DNA of 64,000 nt from Silicimonas sp963779765 (GCA_963779765.1 CAVZZP010000001.1:496001-560000); one strand, 5' to 3'; shown: positions 34,094 through 43,469, counted from the first letter of the stretch. Numbers and translations are program-made. Notes: generated by a model not told the origin, from the letters alone.

Positions 34094-35377
34094 TCAGGCT
34101 GCGAGCTGCATTTCCAGGTCGCGCCGGAGTTGCAGAAGCAACGTCACGGCGTCCGCCGCCGGGCCGTCCCCGTCCTCGACCTGCATCAGGGTCATCATGT
34201 CCGATGCCTCGGCGAGTTCGTCCATGAAGGCATCCGATGCGGCGCATCCGGAGTCGTCCTGCGCGAAAAGGTCCGTGAGGTGCTCGACCACATCGACGCA
34301 ACTGTCGACCAGGTCCTTCGCGTTGCCCTCGCCCAGGTCTGCGGCGATCCCGGCCAATCCCTCGCCGCGCCGCTTCAGGAAACGCACGGCCTCGGTGAAG
34401 AGCGCCGCGTTGGCGACGGGCGTCGGCGTCTCGACGATGGCGGGTGCCGCGGGCTTCGCGACCGGCGCCGCCACGGGTTCGGGTACCTTCGGGGTGTCCG
34501 CGACCGGCGCCGTCACGGGTCCGGCAGCATCGGTCGTCTCAGGCTCCGCAACGGCCTCGGGCACCTGATAGCGCGCCAGGAACATGTGTGCCGAATCCAG
34601 GTCCGCGCGACGGCCACGCTCGGCATGGCGCAGAAGCTCGGCGCGAAGTGCTGCCCCGCCCGACGCATGGAACATCGCCTCGTCGACCCCGGACGCGCCA
34701 TGCGCCCTCAAGGCCTGAAGCGTCGCGACCGCGAACATCGAATGGAATTCCTCGGCGACCACCGCCTCAAGCTCGGTCACCCGCGCCGACAGCAGCTTCT
34801 CGGCGGACAGCACATCCGCCTTCGACAGGATCAGGAAGGCGTGGTCCTTCAAACCGTCCGGCACGCGGCGCCAGATCGCCCGTTCGGCCGCGCCGAAGTC
34901 TTGCGTGCACCAGAGCGCGATGTCGGTGCGCCGCACGGCCCAGTCGACGGCCAACTCGATATCCTCGCGTCCGCCGTCGGTCACGACCTCCAGCATGTTG
35001 ATCCGCTTGAGAATTTCTATCGGCAGCTCGACCTTGAGGAATGCTGCGCGGGACCGCGCGACCTGCTCGAAATCAAGGCCGTCGATCCGGCTCACCGTGC
35101 CCGTCGAGGACGTCAGGGTGATGGCCTCGGTCGGCCCCCACACAAGTTCCGTCGTCGGCACAGACGCGTTCTTCGGCAGGACGCGATGGCCTGCGAACAT
35201 GTTGACCAGCTCGGACTTGCCCGACCCGGGCAGGCCCAGGACCGACACGCGCACGGGTTGCGACAGCCGGTTCACCAGGTGCGTGGCATAATCCTTGGCG
35301 TTCGCGGGAAGCCTGTCCCCTTCGAGCGCCCAGCGCAGCCTGTCTATGACCCTGTCGTCGTGTCCGTTGTCCTTCAT
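34094..35377 (-). CDS. Third GTPase-like protein, 427 residues, with degenerate G motifs
   Basis: G1 is GLPGSGKSE (48-56), with a probable switch-I Thr in ASVPTTELVWG. There is no clear DxxG: the expected position reads MLEVVTDGGRED. G4 is recognisable as LSKADVLS. Residues about 270-320 are a proline/alanine/valine-rich linker, followed by a helical C-terminal domain (AALFTEAVRFLKRRGEGLAG). It may bind nucleotide with altered hydrolysis. Its start overlaps the PP2C stop by 4 bases, and a 142-base gap follows before the dynamin gene. Confidence 0.75.
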   Translation of the reverse strand: MKDNGHDDRVIDRLRWALEGDRLPANAKDYATHLVNRLSQPVRVSVLGLPGSGKSELVNMFAGHRVLPKNASVPTTELVWGPTEAITLTSSTGTVSRIDGLDFEQVARSRAAFLKVELPIEILKRINMLEVVTDGGREDIELAVDWAVRRTDIALWCTQDFGAAERAIWRRVPDGLKDHAFLILSKADVLSAEKLLSARVTELEAVVAEEFHSMFAVATLQALRAHGASGVDEAMFHASGGAALRAELLRHAERGRRADLDSAHMFLARYQVPEAVAEPETTDAAGPVTAPVADTPKVPEPVAAPVAKPAAPAIVETPTPVANAALFTEAVRFLKRRGEGLAGIAADLGEGNAKDLVDSCVDVVEHLTDLFAQDDSGCAASDAFMDELAEASDMMTLMQVEDGDGPAADAVTLLLQLRRDLEMQLAA

Positions 35378-36447
35378 GCCCCACCGTCGGTCGCAAGCCA
35401 GCGTCGCCGAAGGAAGATCGGCGAACCGGCGCCACCGTTGCCGCGACCGTTCGTATTCGCCGAACCGTTGCTGGCGGATGCGGCGGGGGCCGCTGGCACG
35501 TCGTCTTCCACGTATTCGTCTTCGTCGTCTTCGCCCGTGGCCACTCCGGCGGTCTCGTTCACCGCCGCCGCGATCGGGCGCGTCCTGACCCGAAGCGGCC
35601 GGTTGTCGGTCCGCTCGAATTCGTGCGTCAGGACGTTCGTTCCGTCCGCCGCGCCGCCCCGGATCTCGACCTTGATGATCGAGAAGCAGACGTTGTCCTG
35701 TTCAGGATCGTCGAGATCGCGCAGCTCTTCGAGAAGGCGCTCGGCGATGGTGATCGCACCCTCCTCCTCGTGCTGGCGCACGATCTCGAGGATCTGCCCG
35801 TTCGTCAGAAACTGAAGACCATCGCTCGCCACGATAAGGATATCGCCGGTCTGAAGCCGGAACGGGCGCTCTGGGCAGTCGATCCGCTCGATCGTCTCGC
35901 CGATCAGCACCGAGGTCAGGGCGTTCCGGTCGGGATGGTTGCGGCCCACGTCTTCCGTCATCATGCCCGAACGGACCATGTAGTCGATGTGCGGCCCGAG
36001 GGAGTGATCCTCGTTCAACTGCCGCAGACGGCCGTTCCGGAACAGATAGAGCGGCGAATCCCCGATCGAGATCCAGAACAGGGTGTCGCGGATGAAGACG
36101 GGCGCGACCAGCGTCGCCCCCATTCCGGCCGTGTGCGGGTTCGAGGTGGCGTGCGCCGCCATGCACTCGTTCGCCGAAACGGCCGCGCACTTCAGTACGC
36201 TGCCGACGTTGGCGGCGAAGGTATCCAGATCCGAGGTCTGGAACTTCAGCTCGCTGAACACTTCGGTGACGACGATCTTCGAGGCCACGTCCCCCGCCGC
36301 GTGTCCGCCCATGCCGTCCGACAGGACGGCATAGCCGAACTCCGCGCCAAGCGGGAAATCCGTGGCGATCGCGTCTTCCTGATAATCGCGATAGCCACGA
36401 TTCAGGACCGACGCGACGTCGTACCTTATGTCCGGCGCGTCACGCAT
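35374..36447 (-). CDS. PP2C-type serine/threonine phosphatase
   Basis: A 357-residue protein. The PP2C domain (about 8-250) has YRDYQEDA, LSDGMGGHAAGDVAS with the metal-binding Asp, MGATLVAPV, GDSPLYLFR, and the late metal motif DPEQDNVC. An acidic, low-complexity tail (GEDDEDEYVEDDVP, then Asn/Gly-rich) follows. It is coupled to the FHA gene by an 8-base overlap and to the GTPase by 4 bases. The inferred role is to reverse phosphorylation by the kinase at the head of the cluster. Confidence 0.93.
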   Translation of the reverse strand: MRDAPDIRYDVASVLNRGYRDYQEDAIATDFPLGAEFGYAVLSDGMGGHAAGDVASKIVVTEVFSELKFQTSDLDTFAANVGSVLKCAAVSANECMAAHATSNPHTAGMGATLVAPVFIRDTLFWISIGDSPLYLFRNGRLRQLNEDHSLGPHIDYMVRSGMMTEDVGRNHPDRNALTSVLIGETIERIDCPERPFRLQTGDILIVASDGLQFLTNGQILEIVRQHEEEGAITIAERLLEELRDLDDPEQDNVCFSIIKVEIRGGAADGTNVLTHEFERTDNRPLRVRTRPIAAAVNETAGVATGEDDEDEYVEDDVPAAPAASASNGSANTNGRGNGGAGSPIFLRRRWLATDGGA

Positions 36448-38198
36448 TCTGGCTGTCGTTGCCTTTCGATGCCCAGGTGAAGCTCTCGTCGCAAAGGGCG
36501 ATGAACTTCAGCGTGGTCTCGCCGATACGGATGATGTCGCCGTCGGACATCTCTTCGGTCGACAGGACAGGCTTGCCGTTCAGGCGCACCAGGTTCGACT
36601 TGCCGCCGTGACCGAGGAAGAATTTGCTCTGCTCGTCGTCGAAGGCCACAGCCGCATGGTTGTTGCGGCTGATCGAGGTGTCGCCGAAGTCCAGGCGAAC
36701 GGCCTGCTCCTCGCCCCGGCCGATCTGGCTGACGCCCGAGCGCAGGGTGAAGGACGCGCCGCGGCCAGGTCCGTCGACGACGACGATCCACCCGGCGGGA
36801 AACTCGGCCGGACCGGCGGGAGCCATGCCCTCGGTCCGGGCGACCTCCTGCGTGGCGGCCTCGGCGAAGAGATCGCGCGGACCCGCGCCATCCGCCTGGA
36901 AGCCCAGAAGGCGGGTCTTGACGCGACCTGCGCCACGACCTGCGCGTCCGGCACGGCCAGAGATCGCGGTCGAGACTTCGACCATCGGCTCGGGCATGTC
37001 GTCGTGAGCGACGCGCTTCACTTCCGTGGCGACGTCCTCGGCGATTTCCCAGAATCTTGCGGCGCATGTCGGACGGCGGCGGAGTGTCCCGGATGTCGTC
37101 CGTCTCGCCGCGCGCAAAGGCCACGGCTTCGGAAACGACACGGCTCGGGCGCGGCGTGAAGTCGTCGTCCTCGTCATCGTCGGTGTCGAAACGGTCAGCC
37201 GCCGCGAAGGCGTCGTCGGCCTCCTCGTCGAACTCTTCCTCGTCGATGTCGCCGAAGGCATTGTCGGCTTCGGGGATAGGCTTGCTCCGCACCGGAACCG
37301 AGAAACCGTCATCGTCGCCGAAGTCGGCTTCGCTGAGTTCGGCGGGCGCGCGCGACAGGCGCTCGGCCTCGGCGGCGGCGAGTTCCGCCTCGATGGACAG
37401 CGTGTCCGCGTCGAGACCTTCTCCGGCCGCAGCGTGCAGCGCGGCATCCTCGTCGCCTTCACCCTGGTCCCAGATCGGGGAGCGCGTGTTGGGACGGCTC
37501 ACCTGACGGCTGATCGGCCGACTGGTCGAATGCGGTCGAACGACCTTGGCGAGATCGTCGCGGTAAGGGCTCTGCTCCTCGGGATCCGCCGTCGGATCGC
37601 GGCTGGCGACATGGCTCAGGACGCGGTCGGCTTTCGTTGCGGCGGCGGCGGCCTTGAGGTGCGCCATCGCCGAACGGCGGCGGCTCGTCTCGCGGTCCGT
37701 CATCTGCGTTTCGGTCTTTTCGAGAATCCGCTCCTCGGCCTCGTCGGCAAAGGTGTTGAGCTGGCTGCGCGCCCGAGCCTTGCGTCCTGAAACATCTTCG
37801 CCAGACGACGCGGCCTGCGAGGTGGCGCGGGGCCGCGACGTGCTTTCGGTCCGGGTGACCAATTCCATCGCCTCTCGGATTTCGCCGACGAGGTGCTTGC
37901 GGTCCTGCGTCTGGCGCCGCGTCTCGGGATCGAGGTCGTCGTCGCCCCACGAGTCCTCATCGTCCCATTCGTCTTCCCAGTCGGCGTCGTTCCAGCCCGA
38001 AGCCGCCACGTCGGGCTCTTCGCCGCGCGGACGCAGATCGTCCCGCGTCGGAGGCGTCGACTCTGTCGTGCTCTTGTTCACCGTGCCGGTGTCGTCCGTG
38101 CGCGGAGACAAGTGGTCGAGCCGGTTCTCGAAATCGAGATCGCGCATGGCGTCCTTCGGCTCGATCTTCTTTGACAACATCCTGGATAAAATCTTCAT
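36440..38198 (-). pseudogene. FHA-domain protein with long acidic N-terminus, frameshift near 37053
   Basis: FHA domains bind phosphothreonine. From ATG 38198 (MKILSRMLSKKIEPKDAMRD) an acidic, disordered region of about 380 residues follows (DADWEDEWDDEDSWGDDDLD). The frame then leaves coding sequence after SDMRRKI. The conserved continuation (WEIAEDVATEVKR, then the FHA domain with SQIGRGEEQ, SISRNNHAAV and VRLNGKPV) lies in the next frame, ending at 36440. One extra base in ATTCTGG at about 37052-37055 would join K-I-W-E-I-A. GTG 38213 is an alternative start. As read, the FHA domain is lost; sequence error is likely. Confidence 0.87.
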
Positions 38199-38209
38199 CT
38201 CGCTGCCTC

Positions 38210-39541
38210 TCACAAATAATCCGATCGCCGACCACTGCGGAACGTTCCGCGCAGCAGGCCGAAGGGAAGCACCCTGCTTAGAAGCGACCGCTTCTTGCGG
38301 GGAGTGCCGTTGATAAAGTCATGGGCCTTGTTCGCGGATCGCTGAGACGAGTATTCCCGTGCGCGGTCCTGTTGCTCCATGAAGGTGTGGTCGTCGAGCA
38401 TCGCCAGTTCATCCAACGTCTTCTTGCGCTGGCGCGCCTGTTCCTCGACCAGCTTCTGAAGGCGCTGCGCCTCCTTCCGCTCGGCCGCCTGCTTGGTCTC
38501 CTGAGCCTTTATGTCGGCCTCGACCGCGCGGTTCGTCTCTTGCACGAGGCGCGAGATCGACAGCTCGATCCTGCGGTCGAGCTCGGCCTGCGCCAGGGCG
38601 GCGGACCGCCGGCGTTCGGTGTCGACCAGTTCGATCCATTCACGCGCCGACTGAAGCCGGTCCGGCGGAAAGACCGACAGCGCCTTGTCGATGGCGTGAA
38701 GGAAGGCGTCCTCGAACTGCGGGAAACGGCCCGAGACCGGCTGGTACGGGTCCGGCCGGTCTGCGGCGATCGAGCTGACGCGCGCCTGGCTGTCCGGCGG
38801 CGCGGCTCCGGTCAGGACGTGATAGAACGTCGCGCCCAGGGAATAGAGATCGGACGAGGCATCCTGCGTGGAGCCCGCGATATAGAACTCGTGCGGCGAA
38901 TACCCGTCCTTGACGACATGCAGCGCCGACAGCGCGCGCGAGGCGCGCGTCGCCTCTTCCTTGGCCGCGCCGAAGTCGATCAGGACCGGGTTGCCCTTGC
39001 CGTCGATCAGGATGTTGTCGGGGCTGATGTCGCGGTGCAGCACATCGTTGGTGTGGATATAGTGAACCGCCTCGAGACACTTCAGAAGGATGTCCTTCAC
39101 GTCCCGGGGATGCAGCTTCATCCTGGGGTCTTCGATGGTGTCCAGCAGATCGCGTCCGCGCACGAAGTCGAGCGCCATGTAGGCGGTCATGTTGTCTTCG
39201 AAGACCTGGTGGATGCCGACGATGTTCTGGTGCTGAAGCTTCGACAGACGGCGCGCCTCGGCGCCGAAGTGCTTCACGACCGAGTCGAACTCCGCCTGGT
39301 GCTGGCGCGACCGCGCCATGACGTTGCCGTTGTTGCGGCAGCACATGGACGACGGAAAGCATTCCTTGATGACGACGATGCGGTCCAGACTGTCCCGCGC
39401 AAGGTAGGTCATCCCGAAGCCGCCGGCGTTCAGGAACTTCTCGATACGGAACTGGCCGTGCAGAAGCTCGGTACCCGGCTTCAGCGCGTCAGCGAAGGAC
39501 TCCTGGTGTCCCGTATCGTGATGTTGCGGCCCTGCGTCCAT
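38210..39541 (-). CDS. Serine/threonine protein kinase with C-terminal coiled coil
   Basis: A Hanks-type kinase of 443 residues. The glycine loop is LNAGGFGMTYLARD (37-50), the catalytic Lys is K59 in VVIKE, the catalytic loop is HRDISPDN (169-176) and the metal site is DFG (189-191). The activation-segment end reads GYSPHEFY, in place of the usual GTPxYMAPE. A charged coiled coil (about 310-385) and a basic tail follow; no membrane helix is seen, so it is cytosolic. First gene of the cluster, starting 269 bases from the divergent tdk. Confidence 0.93.
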   Translation of the reverse strand: MDAGPQHHDTGHQESFADALKPGTELLHGQFRIEKFLNAGGFGMTYLARDSLDRIVVIKECFPSSMCCRNNGNVMARSRQHQAEFDSVVKHFGAEARRLSKLQHQNIVGIHQVFEDNMTAYMALDFVRGRDLLDTIEDPRMKLHPRDVKDILLKCLEAVHYIHTNDVLHRDISPDNILIDGKGNPVLIDFGAAKEEATRASRALSALHVVKDGYSPHEFYIAGSTQDASSDLYSLGATFYHVLTGAAPPDSQARVSSIAADRPDPYQPVSGRFPQFEDAFLHAIDKALSVFPPDRLQSAREWIELVDTERRRSAALAQAELDRRIELSISRLVQETNRAVEADIKAQETKQAAERKEAQRLQKLVEEQARQRKKTLDELAMLDDHTFMEQQDRAREYSSQRSANKAHDFINGTPRKKRSLLSRVLPFGLLRGTFRSGRRSDYL

Positions 39542-39810
39542 GTCTCACCCAAGTCGGTGTCCCGATCAGAGGGGAGGCTTTCCGTCGGTCCCTGATTTCC
39601 CAAGGAAATATAGTCCGGTAAGCCGCCACCTGCTTGTCGTGACCTTCCCGGGTTTATCGGCAGAATTGGCCGGAATTGTGGCGCAACCGGGCCATTAGGT
39701 ATTCAATCCTGCGGCATTTTTCGAATTGTTCGCATCATGGCGGGAAGCCTCCGTAACACCCCCGGCCGCTCCATCTTTCCACGCCTTCGCGCCTCATGTA
39801 GGGCAAGGTC

Positions 39811-40416
39811 ATGGCCAAGCTCTACTTCCACTACTCGACCATGAACGCGGGCAAGTCGACGCTCCTGCTCCAGGCGTCCTACAACTATCGCGAACGAGGG
39901 ATGCAGACTTACCTCCTGACCGCCTCCATCGACGGCCGAGCGGGACAAGGGCGCATCGCCAGCCGCATCGGCATCACCGCTTCGGCCGACGTCTTCGATC
40001 GCGACAGCGACCTCTTCGTCCTGCTCGAACGGCGGCAGAGACAGGGCCCCGTCGCCTGCGTCTTCGTGGACGAGGCGCAGTTCCTGACCGTCCCGCAGGT
40101 CTGGCAACTCGCGCGTGCCGTCGACGATCTCGAAATGCCCGTGATGTGCTACGGCCTTCGCACGGACTTCCGGGGCGAGCTCTTTCCCGGTTCCGCGGCA
40201 CTGCTGGCGCTGGCCGACGAAATGCGAGAGGCGCGCACCATCTGCTTCTGCGGACGGAAGGCGACGATGGTCGTCCGCCAGGACGAAGAGGGCCGCGCCA
40301 TGACCGAGGGCGATCAGGTCCAGATCGGCGGCAACGAGACCTACGTCTCGCTCTGCCGGCTTCACTGGCGCGAGGCGACGCAAGACCGTCCGACTGCGTC
40401 ATCGCCCTTACCGTGA
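39811..40416 (+). CDS. tdk: Thymidine kinase
   Basis: Salvages thymidine to dTMP. The protein has 201 residues. The P-loop is STMNAGKSTLLLQ (9-21), Walker B is CVFVDEAQFLT, and the lasso/substrate element is CYGLRTDFRGELFPGS. Only the pair CFCG remains of the usual zinc-finger cysteines. It is divergent from the kinase cluster. Confidence 0.96.
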   Translation: MAKLYFHYSTMNAGKSTLLLQASYNYRERGMQTYLLTASIDGRAGQGRIASRIGITASADVFDRDSDLFVLLERRQRQGPVACVFVDEAQFLTVPQVWQLARAVDDLEMPVMCYGLRTDFRGELFPGSAALLALADEMREARTICFCGRKATMVVRQDEEGRAMTEGDQVQIGGNETYVSLCRLHWREATQDRPTASSPLP

Positions 40417-40487
40417 AGTGGCGCGTGACATGCCGTATGTCGCATGACAACATTCAGACGATTCCGGAGCGTGATTGACCGCCTGAC

Positions 40488-41849
40488 ATGACAAAACCTT
40501 CTTCTCGAGACGTCGCTCGGCCGAGCCTCGCCGCGCCCGAGGATGCGTTTGTCGCGTTCCAGAACGTCACACCCGACGGCTTCATGATGTTCAAGCCGGT
40601 CCGGTCCGACGAGGGCGCGATCATCGATCTCGAATGGACTTTCGTGAATGCCGCCGCAGGTGACATCGTCGGCCGCAATCCCGACGATCTCGTGGGGCGC
40701 CGCCTTCTGGTGGAAATGCCGGGAAACCGGGACGAGGGTCTGTTCGACGCCTATGTAAAGGTCATCGAAACCGGCCGGACCTGGCAGCGCGAGTTCCACT
40801 ACGATCACGGCGGCATCGTCGCATGGTTCCGCACCACGGCAGCCCGCGCGGGAGACGGCCTGGCCCTGTCCTTCGCCGACATCTCCGAGGTTCGCATGGG
40901 TCAGGAAAGGTTGAGGAATCTCATCGACGGCGTGGTCGCTTTCGTGGGTGTTCTGTCAACCGACGGCCGGTTGCTCGAAGCCAACGCCCCCGCCGTCGCC
41001 GCCTCCGGTCTGCCCCGAGACCAGTTGATCGGAATGCCCTTCTGGGACTGCTACTGGTGGAACTTCGACGAGGCGACGCAGGATCGTCTGAAAGAGGCCA
41101 TCGCGACCGCTGCCGCCGGCGAGAATGTCCGGTACGACGCCGAAATCCGCATCGCGGGCGATCAGAGAATTTGGATCGACTTCCAGCTCGCACCCGTGCG
41201 TGACGGCTCGGGCAAGGTGGTGGAGCTCATTCCCTCCGGTGCCGACATTACGGAACGCAAGAAGGCCGAGGCGCAGAAGGAACTTCTGATCAAGGAACTC
41301 GCGCATCGCGTCAAGAACACGCTGGCCACGATTCAGTCGATGGCCGGCCAGACGATCAGAAGCACCGCTTCACCCGACGATTTTCGCACGTCCTTCGATG
41401 CGAGATTGCGCTCCATCGCCGCGTCGCACGATCTTCTTGTGGCTTCCGAGCATCAGGCCGTGGCTCTCGCCGCCCTCATCCGGGGGCAGGTCGGACCCTA
41501 CGCCGCCGGCGATGAAAGACTTGCCCTCTCGGGCGACGATATCCTTCTGCCCGGCGAATTCGCGCACAGGGTGGGGCTCGTGCTGCACGAACTCGCGGCA
41601 AATGCGTCGAAGTACGGTGCCCTTTCGACCGACGGCGGAAGCGTCGACATCAGTTGGCGCATCGACCCGGCACCCGAGGCGGTCCTGCGGCTCGAATGGA
41701 GCGAACACGGCGGACCTGAAGTGGCTCGTCCGACCCGGCAGGGCTTCGGCACGCGGCTGATCGAGCGGAGTTTCAGCCTCGATGGCGACAAGGCCGTCAT
41801 CGACTACGCTCCGGAAGGCGTCCGCTGCCGCCTGGCGATGGCCTTGTAG
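40488..41849 (+). CDS. PAS-domain sensor histidine kinase of the HWE family
   Basis: A 453-residue soluble protein with no membrane helix. Two PAS domains (about 20-135 and 140-262, the second ending in GADITERKKAEA) precede the HWE dimerisation element KELAHRVKNTLATIQSM with the phosphorylated His. The ATPase part has HELAANASKYGALS and GFGTRLIERS. The family commonly responds to light or general stress; no chromophore-binding GCRFLQ (LOV) motif is visible here, so the signal is unknown. It is coupled to a receiver gene 8 bases downstream. Confidence 0.9.
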   Translation: MTKPSSRDVARPSLAAPEDAFVAFQNVTPDGFMMFKPVRSDEGAIIDLEWTFVNAAAGDIVGRNPDDLVGRRLLVEMPGNRDEGLFDAYVKVIETGRTWQREFHYDHGGIVAWFRTTAARAGDGLALSFADISEVRMGQERLRNLIDGVVAFVGVLSTDGRLLEANAPAVAASGLPRDQLIGMPFWDCYWWNFDEATQDRLKEAIATAAAGENVRYDAEIRIAGDQRIWIDFQLAPVRDGSGKVVELIPSGADITERKKAEAQKELLIKELAHRVKNTLATIQSMAGQTIRSTASPDDFRTSFDARLRSIAASHDLLVASEHQAVALAALIRGQVGPYAAGDERLALSGDDILLPGEFAHRVGLVLHELAANASKYGALSTDGGSVDISWRIDPAPEAVLRLEWSEHGGPEVARPTRQGFGTRLIERSFSLDGDKAVIDYAPEGVRCRLAMAL

Positions 41850-41857
41850 TGGCCGGG

Positions 41858-42208
41858 ATGCGCGTTCTGATCGTCGAGGACGATCCTCTCATCGCCATGG
41901 ACCTCGAGGACGAGTTGTCCGACCGCGGGTTCGTCGCCGTCTGCGCCACCTCCATCGCAAGGGCGCGCGCTCTCCTCGACGGAACTCCCACGGGCCTCGC
42001 AATCCTCGACATGCACCTGGGCTCCGATACGTCTTTCGCCTTCGCGACCGAACTGATGGAACAGGGCGTGCCTTTCTTCTTCCTGTCGGGCAACGACGCC
42101 TCGGCCCTGCCCCCGCATCTGGCCGGGTGCCGCATCCTCACAAAGCCCGTCCGGACCGAAGACGTCGTGAAGATGATCGGGGAAATCGCGGGCGCGGCGG
42201 GGCCGTAG
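41858..42208 (+). CDS. Single-domain response regulator
   Basis: A 116-residue receiver from ATG 41858 (MRVLIVEDDPLIAMDLEDEL), or 119 residues from GTG 41849. The acidic pair is in VEDD, the phospho-acceptor Asp is in AILDMHLG, Ser is in FFFLSGND and Lys is in LTKPV. It has no output domain, so it probably passes phosphate on or sequesters a partner, as in HWE-kinase stress pathways. Partner of the preceding kinase. Confidence 0.9.
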   Translation: MRVLIVEDDPLIAMDLEDELSDRGFVAVCATSIARARALLDGTPTGLAILDMHLGSDTSFAFATELMEQGVPFFFLSGNDASALPPHLAGCRILTKPVRTEDVVKMIGEIAGAAGP

Positions 42209-42229
42209 CCGGATTTCCATTTATCGCGC

Positions 42230-42266
42230 ACCGACGCAATACCGACGTGATACCGACGCGATACCG
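42230..42266. repeat. 11-bp tandem repeat, about 3.4 copies
   Basis: ACCGACGCAAT, ACCGACGTGAT and ACCGACGCGAT follow in tandem, then a fourth partial ACCGA. It lies between the convergent receiver gene and csaA. It could be a protein-binding iteron or simple slippage; there is no origin gene nearby. Confidence 0.7.
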
Positions 42267-42321
42267 AAACCCTCTGACCGCTCGTTTTGATCCAATTCAA
42301 CGACTTGGCTGACTTTCGTCG

Positions 42322-42654
42322 TCAGTACATCCGTCCGCCGATCGGCACGTCCAGATCCGGCGTCAGAAGGACCACCTCGCCCTCCTCGTCCGGCACGCCC
42401 AGCACCAGCACCTCGGACATCACCGGGCCGATCTGGCGGGGCGGAAAATTCACCACCGCCAGCACCTTTCGCCCTGGCAGGGTGGCGGGATCGTAGTGCT
42501 TCACGATCTGCGCCGAGCTTTTCTTCTCGCCAAGTTCCGCCCCGAAATCGACCCACAGCCTGATGGCGGGCTTGCGCGCCTCCGGGAACGGCTCCGCCCG
42601 CGTGATGACGCCGACACGGATATCGACCTTCAGAAAATCTTCGAACGAAATCAT
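42322..42654 (-). CDS. csaA: CsaA-type tRNA-binding-domain protein
   Basis: A 110-residue protein that is a single OB-fold tRNA-binding domain: FEDFLKVDIRVGVITRAEPF, ARKPAIRLWVDFG, SSAQIVKHYDP, VLAVVNFPPRQIGPVMSEVLVLG (split at about 70-92). Described as an export-related chaperone in Bacillus; its role in alphaproteobacteria is not established. It overlaps proC by 4 bases. Confidence 0.9.
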   Translation of the reverse strand: MISFEDFLKVDIRVGVITRAEPFPEARKPAIRLWVDFGAELGEKKSSAQIVKHYDPATLPGRKVLAVVNFPPRQIGPVMSEVLVLGVPDEEGEVVLLTPDLDVPIGGRMY

Positions 42655-43469
42655 TGCTTTCCCAGCTCCCGCCCGCGCTCGGCCGCCCGGTGGACGGCCT
42701 CTTTCAGAAGCGCCGGAAAGCCGCGCGTTTCGTCCATCAGCACCTCCAGCGCGGCCGCCGTCGTTCCGTTCGGACTGGTGACGTTGACCCGAAGCTGACC
42801 CGGGTCCTCTTCCGACTCCATCGCCAGCGCACCCGCCCCGGCGACGGTCGTCCGCGCCAGTTCCAGCGCCAACTCCGCCGGCAATCCCTCGGCCTCGCCC
42901 GCCGCCGCCAGCGTCTCGATGAGGTGAAACACGTAAGCCGGCCCCGACCCGGACACCGCCGTCACCGCGTCCATCTGGTCCTCGCTCTCCAGCCGAACCG
43001 TCTGGCCGACGGCCGCAAGCAGTTGTTCCGCAAGGGAAACCTGCGCCTCGCTCGCAACCGCATTTCCCACGATCGCGGTGATCCCCCGCCCGATGGCCGC
43101 AGGAGTGTTCGGCATCGCCCGCACGATCGGCGTGCCCTCGCCCAGCATCTTCTCGAAAGTCGCAATCCGCGTTCCGGCAGCGATCGACACAAACAGCGTC
43201 CGCCCTCCACCGTACCCGGTCTGTCCCGGCAGCGCCTCGGCCATCATCTGGGGCTTCACGGCAACGACGATCACCGCCGGATCGGACGGCAGCGCGCCGT
43301 TGACCGAGACGCCTGACCCTGCAAGCCAAGGCGCCGGGTTCGGATCGACGACGCTGACCGCCGACGGCTCCAACCCCTTGGCAAGCCAGCCTTTAAGCAT
43401 GGCGCCGCCCATCTTGCCGCAGCCGAGAAGCACAAGGCCCCTGTCCGAAATAGTGCTGAAATCCATCAA
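42651..43469 (-). CDS. proC: Pyrroline-5-carboxylate reductase
   Basis: Last step of proline synthesis, using NAD(P)H. The protein has 272 residues. The Rossmann motif is LLGCGKMGGAMLKGWL (13-28). Other elements are AVKPQMM, VRAMPNTPAAIGRGITAI, and the C-terminal signature DAVTAVSGSGPAYVFHLIE with VTSPNGTTAAAL. Start M1 or M2 at 43469/43466. First gene of proC-csaA. Confidence 0.97.
   Translation of the reverse strand: MMDFSTISDRGLVLLGCGKMGGAMLKGWLAKGLEPSAVSVVDPNPAPWLAGSGVSVNGALPSDPAVIVVAVKPQMMAEALPGQTGYGGGRTLFVSIAAGTRIATFEKMLGEGTPIVRAMPNTPAAIGRGITAIVGNAVASEAQVSLAEQLLAAVGQTVRLESEDQMDAVTAVSGSGPAYVFHLIETLAAAGEAEGLPAELALELARTTVAGAGALAMESEEDPGQLRVNVTSPNGTTAAALEVLMDETRGFPALLKEAVHRAAERGRELGKQ

Noticed and set aside
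29544..39541. Type VI secretion or phage-defence identity for the kinase-FHA-PP2C cluster
   Set aside because: No Tss/Imp sheath, baseplate or VgrG genes, and no nuclease or integrase, are present in the window.
42230..42266. CRISPR array or plasmid iterons
   Set aside because: The repeat is only 11 bases with no spacers, and no rep or cas gene is nearby.
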